A stretch of DNA of 64,000 nucleotides, taken from NCBI GenBank assembly GCA_023957215.1, contig JAMLHH010000012.1, forward strand, positions 1-64,000. Reading direction: 5' to 3'. Position 1 is the first letter of the stretch, and each line of letters begins with the position of its first letter. The translations under genes were made by a program, and so were the position numbers. This document shows positions 42,779 through 52,786 of the stretch, one piece after another. The notes beneath the pieces were generated by a model. That model saw nothing but the letters and a program-made list of their open reading frames with translations. It was not told the origin of the DNA and did no database searches. Source of the stretch: Chitinophagales bacterium. Lineage in GTDB: Bacteria > Bacteroidota > Bacteroidia > Chitinophagales > JADIYW01.

Positions 42779-43987
42779 ATGAGAAATACCAATACAAAAC
42801 CAGTTTTGCGATTTCCTGAATTTAAAGAGGATTGGAATTTCTTTTATGGGAATGAACTATTTGAACCAATTTCAAACAAAAACCATAATTCTGATTTGCC
42901 AATTTTGGCTATTTCTCAAGAATTTGGTGCAGTGCCAAGAGATTTAATTAATTATCAAATTTCAGTTACCGATAAAAGTGTATCAAGTTATAAGGTTGTC
43001 GAGAAGGGAGATTTCATTATTAGTTTAAGGTCGTTTCAAGGTGGAATTGAATATTCGGAGTATAAAGGAATTTGTAGTCCTGCATATATCATTCTTCGTC
43101 CAAAAAGAGATATTGAAGATTATTTTTTCAAATACTATTTAAAAACTTTCAGATACATCCAACATTTACAAAGTAAATTAGAAGGTATAAGAGATGGGAA
43201 AATGATTAGTTATAAATATTTTTCTGAGATAAAATTACCTTTCCCTTCCCTCACTGAACAGAAAAAAATTACAGATTTTTTAATTCAAATAGACAACCGA
43301 ATTGCTCAACTCACAGAGAAAAAAGAGCATTTAGAACTATACAAAAAAGGAATTACGCAAAAAATATTCTCCCAAAAACTTCGCTTTAAAGATGAAAATG
43401 GAAAGGATTTTCCTAAGTGGGAAGCAAAGAAATTTGAAAATATCTTTAAAAGAGTAACTACAAAAAATACCGAGAACAATGATAATGTTCTTACAATCTC
43501 TGCACAATACGGTCTAATTAATCAGCAAGATTTCTTCAACAAGTCTGTATCAGCAAATGATGTAACAGGTTATTATTTAATCAAAAAAGGTGATTTTGCT
43601 TACAACAAAAGCTATTCAAAAGGTTATCCAATGGGTGCGATTAAACCATTGAAGAAATATGAAAAAGGAGTTGTTTCAACTCTTTACATCTGTTTCAATA
43701 TAAAAGACAATAGCAATCCCGACTTCTATGAACATTATTTTGAAAGCGGAAAAATTAATAAGCAAATACACAAAATAGCTCAGGAAGGGGCGAGAAATCA
43801 CGGCTTATTAAATTTAAGTGTTGTTGAATTTTTCAAAGACATTGACATTTTAAAACCGCATATCAAGGAACAAGAAAAAATCGCCTCATTTTTAAATAAA
43901 ATCAGCCAGCAAATCAGTCTGGTCAATGAGCAATTGGAAGAAACCCGAACCTTTAAAAGGGCATTATTAAGTAAAATGTTCTGCTAG
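42779..43987 (+). CDS. hsdS: Type I restriction-modification specificity subunit HsdS
   Basis: This 402-residue subunit reads the two halves of the target site. Two target-recognition domains (about residues 12-150 and 215-350) are each followed by a conserved helix: LPFPSLTEQKKITDFLIQID with RIAQLTEKKEHLELYKKGIT, and HIKEQEKIASFLNKISQQIS ending KRALLSKMFC. The start ATG is one base after the right cassette repeat. The DNA sequence recognised cannot be predicted. Confidence 0.92.
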   Translation: MRNTNTKPVLRFPEFKEDWNFFYGNELFEPISNKNHNSDLPILAISQEFGAVPRDLINYQISVTDKSVSSYKVVEKGDFIISLRSFQGGIEYSEYKGICSPAYIILRPKRDIEDYFFKYYLKTFRYIQHLQSKLEGIRDGKMISYKYFSEIKLPFPSLTEQKKITDFLIQIDNRIAQLTEKKEHLELYKKGITQKIFSQKLRFKDENGKDFPKWEAKKFENIFKRVTTKNTENNDNVLTISAQYGLINQQDFFNKSVSANDVTGYYLIKKGDFAYNKSYSKGYPMGAIKPLKKYEKGVVSTLYICFNIKDNSNPDFYEHYFESGKINKQIHKIAQEGARNHGLLNLSVVEFFKDIDILKPHIKEQEKIASFLNKISQQISLVNEQLEETRTFKRALLSKMFC

Positions 43988-44056
43988 TTAAATGACTGAT
44001 ATGGAAACAAATAGAAAATATAGTTTGAAAATGTTTACAGAATTCAAAAATAGTTG

Positions 44057-44064
44057 TACCTTTG
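44057..44064 (+). promoter_or_regulatory. Promoter -7 box of the AbiF RNA/gene
   Basis: TACCTTTG, an exact TAnnTTTG box. Transcription would start near 44070, just before the hairpin leader, so the AbiF module has its own promoter inside the hsd locus. Confidence 0.65.
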
Positions 44065-44069
44065 CACCA

Positions 44070-44121
44070 ACAGTACCCGTTCAGCATACCGTAAGATCTG
44101 CTAGCGGGTCATTCTTTTTTT
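44070..44121 (+). ncRNA. Small hairpin leader RNA upstream of abiF (AbiF-type RNA)
   Basis: The leader folds with ACCCG (44075-44079) pairing to CGGGT (44105-44109) and AGCA (44083-44086) to TGCT (44099-44102), and ends in a T7 run at 44115-44121, like a terminator. It starts 6 bp after a promoter box and ends 6 bp before the abiF ATG. From memory, a conserved structured RNA is known directly upstream of AbiF/Abi_2 genes and acts as an RNA antitoxin; position, size and fold agree with that, but I could not run a covariance search. Confidence 0.7.
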
Positions 44122-44127
44122 ATAGCT

Positions 44128-45051
44128 ATGGCAAATAAGGTTCCACACTCCATAGCAGACCAAATTGCCTTGCTCAAACAGCGAGGAATGCTCTTCAAGG
44201 ATGAGCCTTCTGCACACCATTTTTTAGAAAACATCAGCTACTACCGTCTCAAAGGGTATTGGTGGGATATGCAAGCCGATTATACGCTTCATACGTTAAA
44301 ACCCAACACCTACTTTGAAGATATATTAGACCGCTATACTTTTGACAGGCACTTGCGTTTGATTCTATTTGATGCCATAGAACGCATAGAAATTGCCCTA
44401 CGCACCAAAATGATTTACCACCTTTCAATGTCGTATGGTGGTTTATGGTATTTGAACCCAAATCTATTTGAAACTACGCCTCTACCATCAGACCCAAACA
44501 TAACTATTTATCAAAACACCATCCTTGAACTCAAAAAGGAATTTTTCAGAAGTCAGGAAATTTTTATCAAAGACCAAAGACGAAGATATCCCAATCAGGA
44601 TGCTGATGCTTGGAAAATAATGGAAGTAGCTTCGATGGGTACATTATCAAAGCTTTACAAAAATTTGAAACACCAATTGCCCGAAAAAGCAACGATTGCA
44701 AATGAAATGGGATTGAACCTTCATAACGAACTTTCAAGTTGGTTAGAAGCTATTACTTATGTTAGAAACATTATTGCCCATCATTCCAGGTTGTGGAGTA
44801 GAAATATGGTAAAAGTACCAATTGCCAATTTGAATAACCCACTTTCCATTTGGTTAGACAAACCGCTAAACCCAGTTCAAAGCAAGAAACCATTTTTAAT
44901 CATAAGTACAATGGTTTACTTGTGTAACGAAGTAACGCCCAATCATCAAATAAAAAGTAAAATATTAACCCTTTTTGCCAATAACCCCAATATTCCTATT
45001 TACAAATTAGGATTCTTGAACAATTGGCAGAACCAAGGTTTATGGACATAA
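44128..45051 (+). CDS. Abi_2/AbiF family HEPN abortive-infection protein
   Basis: This 307-residue protein has the Abi_2 layout: SIADQIALLKQRGMLFKDEP, SAHHFLENISYYRLKGYWWD, YTFDRHLRLILFDAIERIEI followed by ALRTKMIYHLS, and the HEPN RNase motif RNIIAHH (Arg213, His218; R-x4-H) with SRLWSRNM. HEPN proteins of this group cleave RNA and stop growth on phage infection. It sits between hsdS and hsdR, with its own promoter and RNA leader, and its stop is 1 bp before the hsdR ATG, so readthrough from it should also express hsdR. AbiF proteins have been proposed as relatives of the Cas13 HEPN ancestor. Confidence 0.85.
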   Translation: MANKVPHSIADQIALLKQRGMLFKDEPSAHHFLENISYYRLKGYWWDMQADYTLHTLKPNTYFEDILDRYTFDRHLRLILFDAIERIEIALRTKMIYHLSMSYGGLWYLNPNLFETTPLPSDPNITIYQNTILELKKEFFRSQEIFIKDQRRRYPNQDADAWKIMEVASMGTLSKLYKNLKHQLPEKATIANEMGLNLHNELSSWLEAITYVRNIIAHHSRLWSRNMVKVPIANLNNPLSIWLDKPLNPVQSKKPFLIISTMVYLCNEVTPNHQIKSKILTLFANNPNIPIYKLGFLNNWQNQGLWT

Positions 45052-45052
45052 A

Positions 45053-47965
45053 ATGAGTAAACAAAGTGAACAAATATTAGAAGAACAGTTGATTGCCCAG
45101 TTACAAAAATTGGGTTACGGATATATTACACTCAACAATGAAGCAGCATTGTTGGGCAATCTTAAAAACCAATTAGAAAAGCATAATCAAATTTCGCTTT
45201 CAGATGCTGAATTTGACAAGATATTAAACCTCTTAAACAAAGGTTCGGTTTTTGAAAAATCAAAAACGCTTCGTCAAAAGCAACACATTATAAGAGATAA
45301 CGGTGATAATCTTTATTTTGAATTTTTGAATACAGAACATTGGTGTCAAAACCAATATCAAGTAACCAACCAAGTAAGCCAAGAAGGAAAATACAAAAAC
45401 CGTTATGATGTTACGATTTTAATCAACGGTTTGCCTTTAGTTCAAATAGAATTGAAACGCAGAGGTTTAGAACTCAAAGAAGCATTTAATCAAATCAATC
45501 GCTATCAACGCCATTCTTTTGGAGCAAATTCCGCTTTGTATCAATACGTTCAAATTTTCGTCATTAGTAATGGCGTAAATACAAAGTATTACGCCAACAA
45601 TCGCAACCAAAGTTTCAAGCAAACTTTCTATTGGACAGATTTTGAAAATAAGCGACTGACCAATATTCTCAACGGTTTTACAGATGCTTTTTTAGAGCCT
45701 TGCCACATCAGTAAAATGATTTGCAAGTACATTGTTTTGAATGAGGCTTACAAAATACCAATGGTGCTTCGTCCTTATCAATTTTATGCGGTAGAAGCAT
45801 TGATTGACCGAGTAAAAAACTCCAACAAAAACGGTTATATATGGCATACCACAGGTTCGGGCAAGACCTTAACCAGTTTTAAAGCCAGTCAAATTTTGAT
45901 GAATTTCCCAGAAGTACACAAAGTTGTTTTTGTGGTGGACAGAAAAGATTTGGATTACCAAACCACCAAAGAGTTCAACAGTTTTAGTGATGGTTGCATT
46001 GACGGAACAGACAACACTGCCAATTTGGTAAAGCAGTTTATCGGTACATACAAAGACAAAAAAGGTGAAGCCAAAAACACAAAATTGATTGTTACTACTA
46101 TTCAGAAACTCAATACCGCTATCAGTAAGTTGAAGTACGAAAAGAAAATGGCAGATTTGAAAGACAAGCGAATCATTTTCATTTTTGACGAATGCCACCG
46201 AAGCCAATTTGGAGAAACACACAACAGAATAAAAGAGTATTTTAACAATGCTCAAATGTTTGGTTTTACAGGCACGCCCATTTTTGCCGACAATGCCAAT
46301 AAAAATGAATTGGGCAAACGAACAACCAAAGACCTTTTTGAAGACTGTTTGCACAAATACGTCATTACAGATGCCATCAAAGACGAAAACGTATTGAAGT
46401 TTTCAGTTGAATATGTAGGCAGATACAAGCAAAAAGATACTACAACCGAAATTGATATTGAGGTGGAAGACATTGACACGCAGGAGTTGATGGAAGATTC
46501 AACCCGATTAGAAAAAATTGTCGATTACATCATCAACAATCACAACCGAAAAACGCACAGCAAAGATTTTTCTGCCATGTTTTGTGTGGACAGCGTAAAG
46601 TCATTGATTCGTTATTACGATATTTTCAAACGCAAAAAATTAGCAGGAGAACACAACCTAAATATTGCCACCATTTTCAGTTATGCAGCCAACGAAGATG
46701 ATGCTGATGCCAACGGTTTTATACCCGAAGAAGTTTCTGTAGTGGAAGAACCAAGAGCTTTGTATGGCTTGCAAGCCCACAGCCGAGAGAAATTGGATGA
46801 ATATATTGAAGACTACAATCAATTGTATGATGTAAAATATTCCACCAAAACCAGCGAAGATTTTTACAACTACTACAACGACATTTCAAAGAAACTGAAA
46901 GATCGTGAACGCCAACCCGAAAATGTAAATAATCGCATTGATGTTTTATTGGTGGTGAATATGTTCCTGACAGGCTTTGATGCCAAGAAAGTGAACACGC
47001 TTTATGTGGACAAAAACTTAAAATATCACGGATTAATTCAAGCGTTCAGCCGAACCAATCGAATTTTAAACGAACAGAAATCACAGGGAAATATTGTTGT
47101 TTTCAGAAACCTTAAAAACCGAACAGACGAAGCCATTACCCTATTCAGCAACAAAGAAGCGATTGAGGTTATCATCATGAAACCTTATGAAGATTATGTT
47201 GCCAAGTTTGATGAAGCGTTTGAAAAATTGTTGGAAGTTACACCAACTACGGAAGCAGTAAATGACCTTGAAAGCGAAGAAGATGAACTGAATTTCATTA
47301 AGGCATTTCGTGACTTGATGAGAATTAAAAACATTCTCACAGCCTTTTCAGACTTCAAATGGGAAGACTTAGGAATGAACGAACAACTTTTTGAGGACTT
47401 TAAAAGCAAATATCTTGACCTTTACGACAAAGTAAAAAGCAACCATCAAAAGGAGAAAGTTTCCATTTTGGAAGATGTGGACTTTGAATTAGAGTTGATT
47501 CACCGTGATGAAATCAATGTTGCGTATATCATTCAGCTTTTAATCAAACTGAAATCTCAAACACAGAAAGACACCACCAAAGCAGAAAAGGAAATTTTTA
47601 ACCTATTAGGTACAGAAGCAACATTAAGGAGTAAACGAGAACTCATAGAGAAATTCATTTTAGAGAATCTTCCAGTCATAAGCGATTCCGACAACATTAC
47701 ACCTGCATTTGAGCAGTTTTGGAACGAAGAACAACAAAAGGCATTTTCTAAAATCGTACAAGAAGAAAATCTATCAGCCCCAAAAACAGAAAAATTGATT
47801 GAAGATTATCTGTTTGCAGAAAGAGAGCCACTCCGTGATGAAGTTTTGGAACTTATTGAGGGTGAAAAACCCAGTTTATTGCAACGTAAAAAATTAGGTG
47901 ATAGAATTTTGAAACGGATTGTTGATTTCGTGGAGACATTTATTAACGGAATGAATTTGAATTGA
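45053..47965 (+). CDS. hsdR: Type I restriction endonuclease subunit HsdR
   Basis: This 970-residue subunit translocates DNA and cuts it. The N-terminal nuclease domain has NRYDVTILINGLPLVQIELK (Asp, Glu-x-Lys). The SF2 motor follows: YIWHTTGSGKTLTSF (Walker A), IIFIFDECHRSQFGETHNRI (motif II, DECH), FGFTGTPIF (motif III), VVNMFLTGFDAKKVNTLYVD and HGLIQAFSRTNRIL (motif VI). The C-terminal helical domain contacts HsdM. Length is normal. The start is 1 bp after the abiF stop. With hsdM and hsdS it completes a type I system despite two inserted genes. Confidence 0.94.
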   Translation: MSKQSEQILEEQLIAQLQKLGYGYITLNNEAALLGNLKNQLEKHNQISLSDAEFDKILNLLNKGSVFEKSKTLRQKQHIIRDNGDNLYFEFLNTEHWCQNQYQVTNQVSQEGKYKNRYDVTILINGLPLVQIELKRRGLELKEAFNQINRYQRHSFGANSALYQYVQIFVISNGVNTKYYANNRNQSFKQTFYWTDFENKRLTNILNGFTDAFLEPCHISKMICKYIVLNEAYKIPMVLRPYQFYAVEALIDRVKNSNKNGYIWHTTGSGKTLTSFKASQILMNFPEVHKVVFVVDRKDLDYQTTKEFNSFSDGCIDGTDNTANLVKQFIGTYKDKKGEAKNTKLIVTTIQKLNTAISKLKYEKKMADLKDKRIIFIFDECHRSQFGETHNRIKEYFNNAQMFGFTGTPIFADNANKNELGKRTTKDLFEDCLHKYVITDAIKDENVLKFSVEYVGRYKQKDTTTEIDIEVEDIDTQELMEDSTRLEKIVDYIINNHNRKTHSKDFSAMFCVDSVKSLIRYYDIFKRKKLAGEHNLNIATIFSYAANEDDADANGFIPEEVSVVEEPRALYGLQAHSREKLDEYIEDYNQLYDVKYSTKTSEDFYNYYNDISKKLKDRERQPENVNNRIDVLLVVNMFLTGFDAKKVNTLYVDKNLKYHGLIQAFSRTNRILNEQKSQGNIVVFRNLKNRTDEAITLFSNKEAIEVIIMKPYEDYVAKFDEAFEKLLEVTPTTEAVNDLESEEDELNFIKAFRDLMRIKNILTAFSDFKWEDLGMNEQLFEDFKSKYLDLYDKVKSNHQKEKVSILEDVDFELELIHRDEINVAYIIQLLIKLKSQTQKDTTKAEKEIFNLLGTEATLRSKRELIEKFILENLPVISDSDNITPAFEQFWNEEQQKAFSKIVQEENLSAPKTEKLIEDYLFAEREPLRDEVLELIEGEKPSLLQRKKLGDRILKRIVDFVETFINGMNLN

Positions 47966-48155
47966 TATGAACATAAAGAGTCTCTACATCATGGAGACAC
48001 AAGCTTAAAATCAAAATACAACTGTTTATAAGCGATAAATTTATTAATTGGTTGAAGCTTGTGAAATATTTATTAAAAATTGATACTTTAGACTTGTTAT
48101 GTAGTTTTGACTTCCAAAACCGTGTAATAAAAATTATAGAGCAAACTAAAGATTG

Positions 48156-49916
48156 ATGTTAAAAAGAATATGTTTTATAGGATATTTCATTGCGGTACTG
48201 ATAGCTTTTAACGCTTGTACGAGTGGTGGAGACAATGCTGTCACACGTGATACGGTCGTGATACATTCAATGTCAGAACCGGAACGCTTAAATCCTATTA
48301 CTTCGAGCGATGCACAGGCTACTCAAATGGAAATGAATATATTTCAAAGTATGTTAAAATATGATTTTACAACTTTGAAATTAATACCCGTTTTGGCAGC
48401 AGATATGCCGGAAATTGAAGAAAATGATCATGGTATGAGCTTGAGCTTTACCCTCAGACCGGAAGCGAGGTGGGACAATGGCAATCCGGTTACTGCCGAA
48501 GATGTACTTTTCTCATTCAAAGCGATTATGTGTCCGAGAGTGCAATCCGACCAATTAAGAAATTCATTTGATTTTGTTTCAGATGCCAAAATTGATGGGG
48601 AAAATCCACTTAAAATTACTTTTTACACGAGTGTACCCAATATGTTGGCGAAAGATATTTTAGGAAGTGATATAGTCATCATTCCTGAATATATATTTGA
48701 TGAAAACCAATCACTTAGAAAATACGATGTTAAGAGGTTTTTAAAACCGGATGAAGAATTGATGGAAGATCAAACCATAAAAGATTTTGCCTCCCGTTTT
48801 AATTCGGAGGAATACAACAGAAGTCCTGAAAAAATTAACGGCTCGGGAGCATATATTTTAAAGAAATGGGAAACTCAGCAACGCGTTATTTTGGAACGTA
48901 AAACAAATTGGTGGGGCGATCAACTCAAAGATGTAAATATGTTCTTTGAAGCGAATCCATCAAAATTAATTTATGAAGTGATAAACGACCCTAATACGGC
49001 TATTACAGCTTTGAAATCAAGAAAGTTAGATGTAATGACAGTGACTTCCATCAAAGATTATTTAGACTTGGACAAATCGGAAAGATTTAAGGAAAACTTT
49101 GTAAAATCAGAACCGCCGATGTTGGCTTTTTCCTATATCGGATTGAATGTGAGAGATAAAATGCTCAATGATAAAAGAGTAAGACAGGCACTTGCACATT
49201 TGGTCAATGTCGATCAAATTAATGAAAAAATCTTGTACGGAAAAGGAAAAAGAATCATTGGCACTATTTCTCCCACTAACAAAGAAGCTTATGCCTCAGA
49301 ATTAACTCCTTACGATTACAATTTGGAAAAAGCAAAACAACTTTTGGCTGATGCAGGTTGGAAAGATACAGACGGTGATGGTATTTTGGACAAAGTAATA
49401 GATGGTCAGAAAACACCTTTTAAATTGACCTATTCATACAACCAAGGGAATCCTGTAAGAGAAACAGTGGGTTTGATGATACAAAGTACATTTAAAGAAG
49501 CCGGTATTACTTTGGATGTCAGGTCAATAGACTGGTCTAAATATTTGGAAGATTTAAAACAACAAAAAATACAAATGTTTTACGGCGCTTGGGTGACTAA
49601 TCCAAGAGATGAGGACCCCATGCAATTGTGGCACACCGAATCAAGAAACGGAGGCTCTAACTATACCGGTTTTGGTGACAGTAAATCTGATGAAATGATT
49701 ATGAAAATCAGGGCAGAATTGGATGTTAACAAACGCAATCAACTCTATCACCAGTGGCAGGCACTTTTATACGATGAAGTCCCTTATATTTTCTTGTTTA
49801 ATACTCCATATCAAAATGTCATCAGCAATCGCTTTGAAAACTTCCATGCATCTTCTATTTATCCGGGGTATTATGAAGCAGGTTTTATTTTAAAAGATAA
49901 AAAAGAGTCTGAGTAA
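48156..49916 (+). CDS. Peptide ABC transporter substrate-binding lipoprotein
   Basis: This 586-residue lipoprotein starts LKRICFIGYFIAVLIAFNAC, with the lipid-modified Cys after the FNA motif. It is a family 5 solute-binding protein: MSEPERLNPITSSDAQATQM, WDNGNPVTAEDVLFSFKAIM, KSRKLDVMTVTSIKDYLD and AHLVNVDQINEKILYGKGKR. It delivers peptides or similar solutes to the permeases at 49922 and 51339. I chose the ATG at 48156; an in-frame TTG is one codon upstream. The gene is the first of a three-gene operon that lacks ATPase genes. Confidence 0.9.
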   Translation: MLKRICFIGYFIAVLIAFNACTSGGDNAVTRDTVVIHSMSEPERLNPITSSDAQATQMEMNIFQSMLKYDFTTLKLIPVLAADMPEIEENDHGMSLSFTLRPEARWDNGNPVTAEDVLFSFKAIMCPRVQSDQLRNSFDFVSDAKIDGENPLKITFYTSVPNMLAKDILGSDIVIIPEYIFDENQSLRKYDVKRFLKPDEELMEDQTIKDFASRFNSEEYNRSPEKINGSGAYILKKWETQQRVILERKTNWWGDQLKDVNMFFEANPSKLIYEVINDPNTAITALKSRKLDVMTVTSIKDYLDLDKSERFKENFVKSEPPMLAFSYIGLNVRDKMLNDKRVRQALAHLVNVDQINEKILYGKGKRIIGTISPTNKEAYASELTPYDYNLEKAKQLLADAGWKDTDGDGILDKVIDGQKTPFKLTYSYNQGNPVRETVGLMIQSTFKEAGITLDVRSIDWSKYLEDLKQQKIQMFYGAWVTNPRDEDPMQLWHTESRNGGSNYTGFGDSKSDEMIMKIRAELDVNKRNQLYHQWQALLYDEVPYIFLFNTPYQNVISNRFENFHASSIYPGYYEAGFILKDKKESE

Positions 49917-49921
49917 AAGTT

Positions 49922-51337
49922 ATGTTTCGATATGTTTTAAAAAGGATACTTATTTTTATACCGACACTTTTCGTCATATCACTTCTGACATTTGTGTTGA
50001 GTGTAAACGTTCCCGGTGATCCTGTGGAGCAGATGTTGGGAGGGGGTATTAATGCGGCAGAGATGGGACAATCTTCTTCCAGATTGGCATCAGAGAAGGC
50101 GTATATTGAAAAAAGAAAGGAACTCGGATTGAATCTTCCCGTGTTTTATTTCAGCCTAAGTTCTGTTGCAGAACCGGATACTTTGTACCGTGTATATAAA
50201 AAATCCCATAAAGAAAACTTGGATCATCTGATACAGATGTATGGAAATTGGTCGCAAATACAAGCTTACTACCATGCGACTCAAAACTTGGAAAACGCGG
50301 TTTTGGAATTAAAAACAGACTCTTCCAATGCTGAAGCCAAAATCGGTCTGAGAGATCAGATTTTTGTTCTATATAATCAGTCTAATAGTAGCCGGATACA
50401 AAATAGTCTGAATGTCATTTCGGATGTTTTCAAAAAAACTCCTTCTATTGCAAATATTTATCCTCAATATGAAGCAGTGTCTCTGGCATATCAAGACATG
50501 ACTACTCAAGCGACCACTTACAAAAACTATATTCCTACCTTTCATTTTTATGGTACAAAAAATCAATACCACCAATGGGTTACCAAATTCTTAGTAGGTG
50601 ATTTTGGCATTTCATATCAAGATGGAAGACCTGTGAAGGATGCAGTTTGGCAAGCAACAGGCAAAACGATGATGATTAGTATTTTATCTATCATACTGAC
50701 TTATCTGATAGCTGTGCCGATAGGAGTTTGGAGTGCAAAAAATAAAAATTCGACCAGTGATCAAATTGTGACTACGGCTTTGTTTATTCTATATTCACTT
50801 CCAAGTTTTTGGGTGGCTACACTTTTAATTACTTTTTTTGGAGGTGGTGACTTTTTTGAATGGTTTCCGACTTATGGATTGGGAAATGATTACGATAGTC
50901 TTTTGATAAAAGCACATCACTTGGTATTACCGTTGTTTTGTTGGACTTATGCAGGTTTGGCTTTTGTCTCAAGACAGATGCGGGGTGCGATGATTAATTC
51001 CCTATCACAAGATTATGTTCGTACTTCTCGTGCAAAAGGTGTATCTGAAAGGATGGTATTATGGAAACATGCTTTTAAAAACTCACTTTTACCGATTATT
51101 ACTTTATTTGCAAGTGTATTCCCGATGGCCATCAGTGGTTCGATTGTATTGGAAATTATCTTCTCGATTCCGGGTATGGGAAAATTAGCTTTTGATGTAC
51201 TCAATGCGAGAAATTATCCGATGGTTTATACGGTGGTGATGTTTTCGGCTGTCGTCACGATGTTAGGATATTTGGTAGCCGATATTTGTTATGCTTTGGT
51301 CGATCCGAGAATTTCTTATTCAAATAAAAAAAGTTAA
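49922..51337 (+). CDS. Peptide ABC transporter permease, DppB type with large insertion
   Basis: This 471-residue permease starts FRYVLKRILIFIPTLFVISL and ends with DVLNARNYPMVYTVVMFSAV and ICYALVDPRISYSNKKS. The EAA-type loop is YVRTSRAKGVSERMVLWKHA. About 150 residues between helix 1 and the core (from KSHKENLDHLIQMYGNW to about YQDMTTQATTYKNYI) are not found in E. coli DppB and should fold in the periplasm. It follows the binding protein after 5 bp. Confidence 0.9.
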   Translation: MFRYVLKRILIFIPTLFVISLLTFVLSVNVPGDPVEQMLGGGINAAEMGQSSSRLASEKAYIEKRKELGLNLPVFYFSLSSVAEPDTLYRVYKKSHKENLDHLIQMYGNWSQIQAYYHATQNLENAVLELKTDSSNAEAKIGLRDQIFVLYNQSNSSRIQNSLNVISDVFKKTPSIANIYPQYEAVSLAYQDMTTQATTYKNYIPTFHFYGTKNQYHQWVTKFLVGDFGISYQDGRPVKDAVWQATGKTMMISILSIILTYLIAVPIGVWSAKNKNSTSDQIVTTALFILYSLPSFWVATLLITFFGGGDFFEWFPTYGLGNDYDSLLIKAHHLVLPLFCWTYAGLAFVSRQMRGAMINSLSQDYVRTSRAKGVSERMVLWKHAFKNSLLPIITLFASVFPMAISGSIVLEIIFSIPGMGKLAFDVLNARNYPMVYTVVMFSAVVTMLGYLVADICYALVDPRISYSNKKS

Positions 51338-51338
51338 C

Positions 51339-52616
51339 ATGAGTACAGTAGAAAATAAGCAAGATTACTGGTCTTATGTGAAACGCCAGTTTAAGAAAAA
51401 CAAACGAGCGGTTTTCTCCGCTTGGTTAGTAACGATATTGCTTTTAATAGCCATCTTCGCTGATTTTATCGCCAATGAAAAACCTTTGGTATTTAAAAAT
51501 GAAACCGGTTGGCATTTCCCCATTATTAAAAACTACGGTGTACAATTGGGTATTGCAAAATGGCCGACAGACTGGCCATCCGGAAGATGGAATTCTAATG
51601 ATTACGACCAAGCTTTCTTTGCTCCGATTCCATATTCACCGAATACACAAGATTTGAACAATGCGCAATATGCAAGCCCGTTTGAGACACAGGATGTCGC
51701 ATCTATTCGTTGGCGACATTGGTTAGGCACGGAAGTACTTGGCAGAGATATCCTTTCGACAATGATACACGGTACGAGAATTGCTTTTATGGTGGGTTTA
51801 GTCTCCATGACTTTGGCAACGATTATCGGAATACTTTTGGGTGCACTTGCAGGATATTTCGGAGATGATAGATTAAAGTTTAGTCGGGCGACACTTTTAT
51901 GGATCATTCTTCTAATATTGCCGACCTACTTTTATGCTTTCCAATCGAGAATGCATTTATGGTCAAACGCTATTTCCGAGTCATTTTTAAAGTTCTTGTT
52001 TCAGCTATTTGTATCTGTTTTAATACTGTTTGGATTTATATTTTTAGCACGCACATTGAGTATTCCTTTTAAAAAGATACCTTGGCTTCAACCCAAAGTA
52101 AATATACCGGTAGATATCATTGTGCAACGTATGATAGAAATTTCTGTTTCAATACCAAGTTTGTTCTTAATCATTGCCATTGTTGCGATTGCAAAGCCGT
52201 CTATCTTCTTGGTGATGGCTGTCATCGGTCTGACTTCATGGACTGAAATTGCCCGATTTATCAGAGCTGAATTGCTCAAAGTTCGTAGTTTGGAATATAT
52301 AGAAGCAGCACGTGCACTCGGGTTTTCACAAACCAGGATTATCTTCAAACATGCCATTCCCAATGCTGTTTCACCTGTTTTGATTGCGGTGGCCTTTGGT
52401 ATTGCAAGTGCAATTTTGATAGAAAGTTTTCTCTCCTTTATCGGTATCGGTATTCCGCCGGAAGTACTGACATGGGGTAAATTATTGTCCTTGTCACGTA
52501 GTGCGCCTTGGTGGTTTGCCATCGCTCCGGGGTTTGCCATTTTCTTGTTAGTGACCTTGTTTAATCTATTAGGTGAAGGGCTGACGGATGCGATGGATCC
52601 GAGACAAAAGAAGTGA
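51339..52616 (+). CDS. Peptide ABC transporter permease, DppC type
   Basis: This 425-residue permease starts 1 bp after the previous stop. It has the N-terminal FKKNKRAVFSAWLVTILLLI, WLGTEVLGRDILSTMIHGTR, the coupling loop YIEAARALGFSQTRIIFKHA and the C-terminal GLTDAMDPRQKK. A middle stretch (about residues 190-265) adds two to three extra hydrophobic segments compared with standard DppC. With the preceding two genes it gives a peptide importer minus its ATPases. Confidence 0.9.
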   Translation: MSTVENKQDYWSYVKRQFKKNKRAVFSAWLVTILLLIAIFADFIANEKPLVFKNETGWHFPIIKNYGVQLGIAKWPTDWPSGRWNSNDYDQAFFAPIPYSPNTQDLNNAQYASPFETQDVASIRWRHWLGTEVLGRDILSTMIHGTRIAFMVGLVSMTLATIIGILLGALAGYFGDDRLKFSRATLLWIILLILPTYFYAFQSRMHLWSNAISESFLKFLFQLFVSVLILFGFIFLARTLSIPFKKIPWLQPKVNIPVDIIVQRMIEISVSIPSLFLIIAIVAIAKPSIFLVMAVIGLTSWTEIARFIRAELLKVRSLEYIEAARALGFSQTRIIFKHAIPNAVSPVLIAVAFGIASAILIESFLSFIGIGIPPEVLTWGKLLSLSRSAPWWFAIAPGFAIFLLVTLFNLLGEGLTDAMDPRQKK

Positions 52617-52753
52617 GGCAAATGAGCAAATTTGAGAATGAGATAGTGTGAGAATACTTTTGGGCGATAGAATTTGAAATAGAGATGAACTTTGATAACC
52701 CGAGTTCGATTATTAATAGTTGATAAGCAATAGATTATCTTATAAAAAGTAAA

Positions 52754-52786
52754 GTACATTAGATATATTTAGTATATTTAATGTAC
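52754..52786. repeat. Inverted repeat between convergent genes
   Basis: GTACATTA...TAATGTAC, with a second inner stem ATATA/TATAT, 33 bp in all. It lies between the convergent dppC-like and TlpA genes and could act as a two-way terminator, though a T run is missing. A second small stem (GGAATAT/ATATTCC) is near 52815-52834. Confidence 0.45.
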
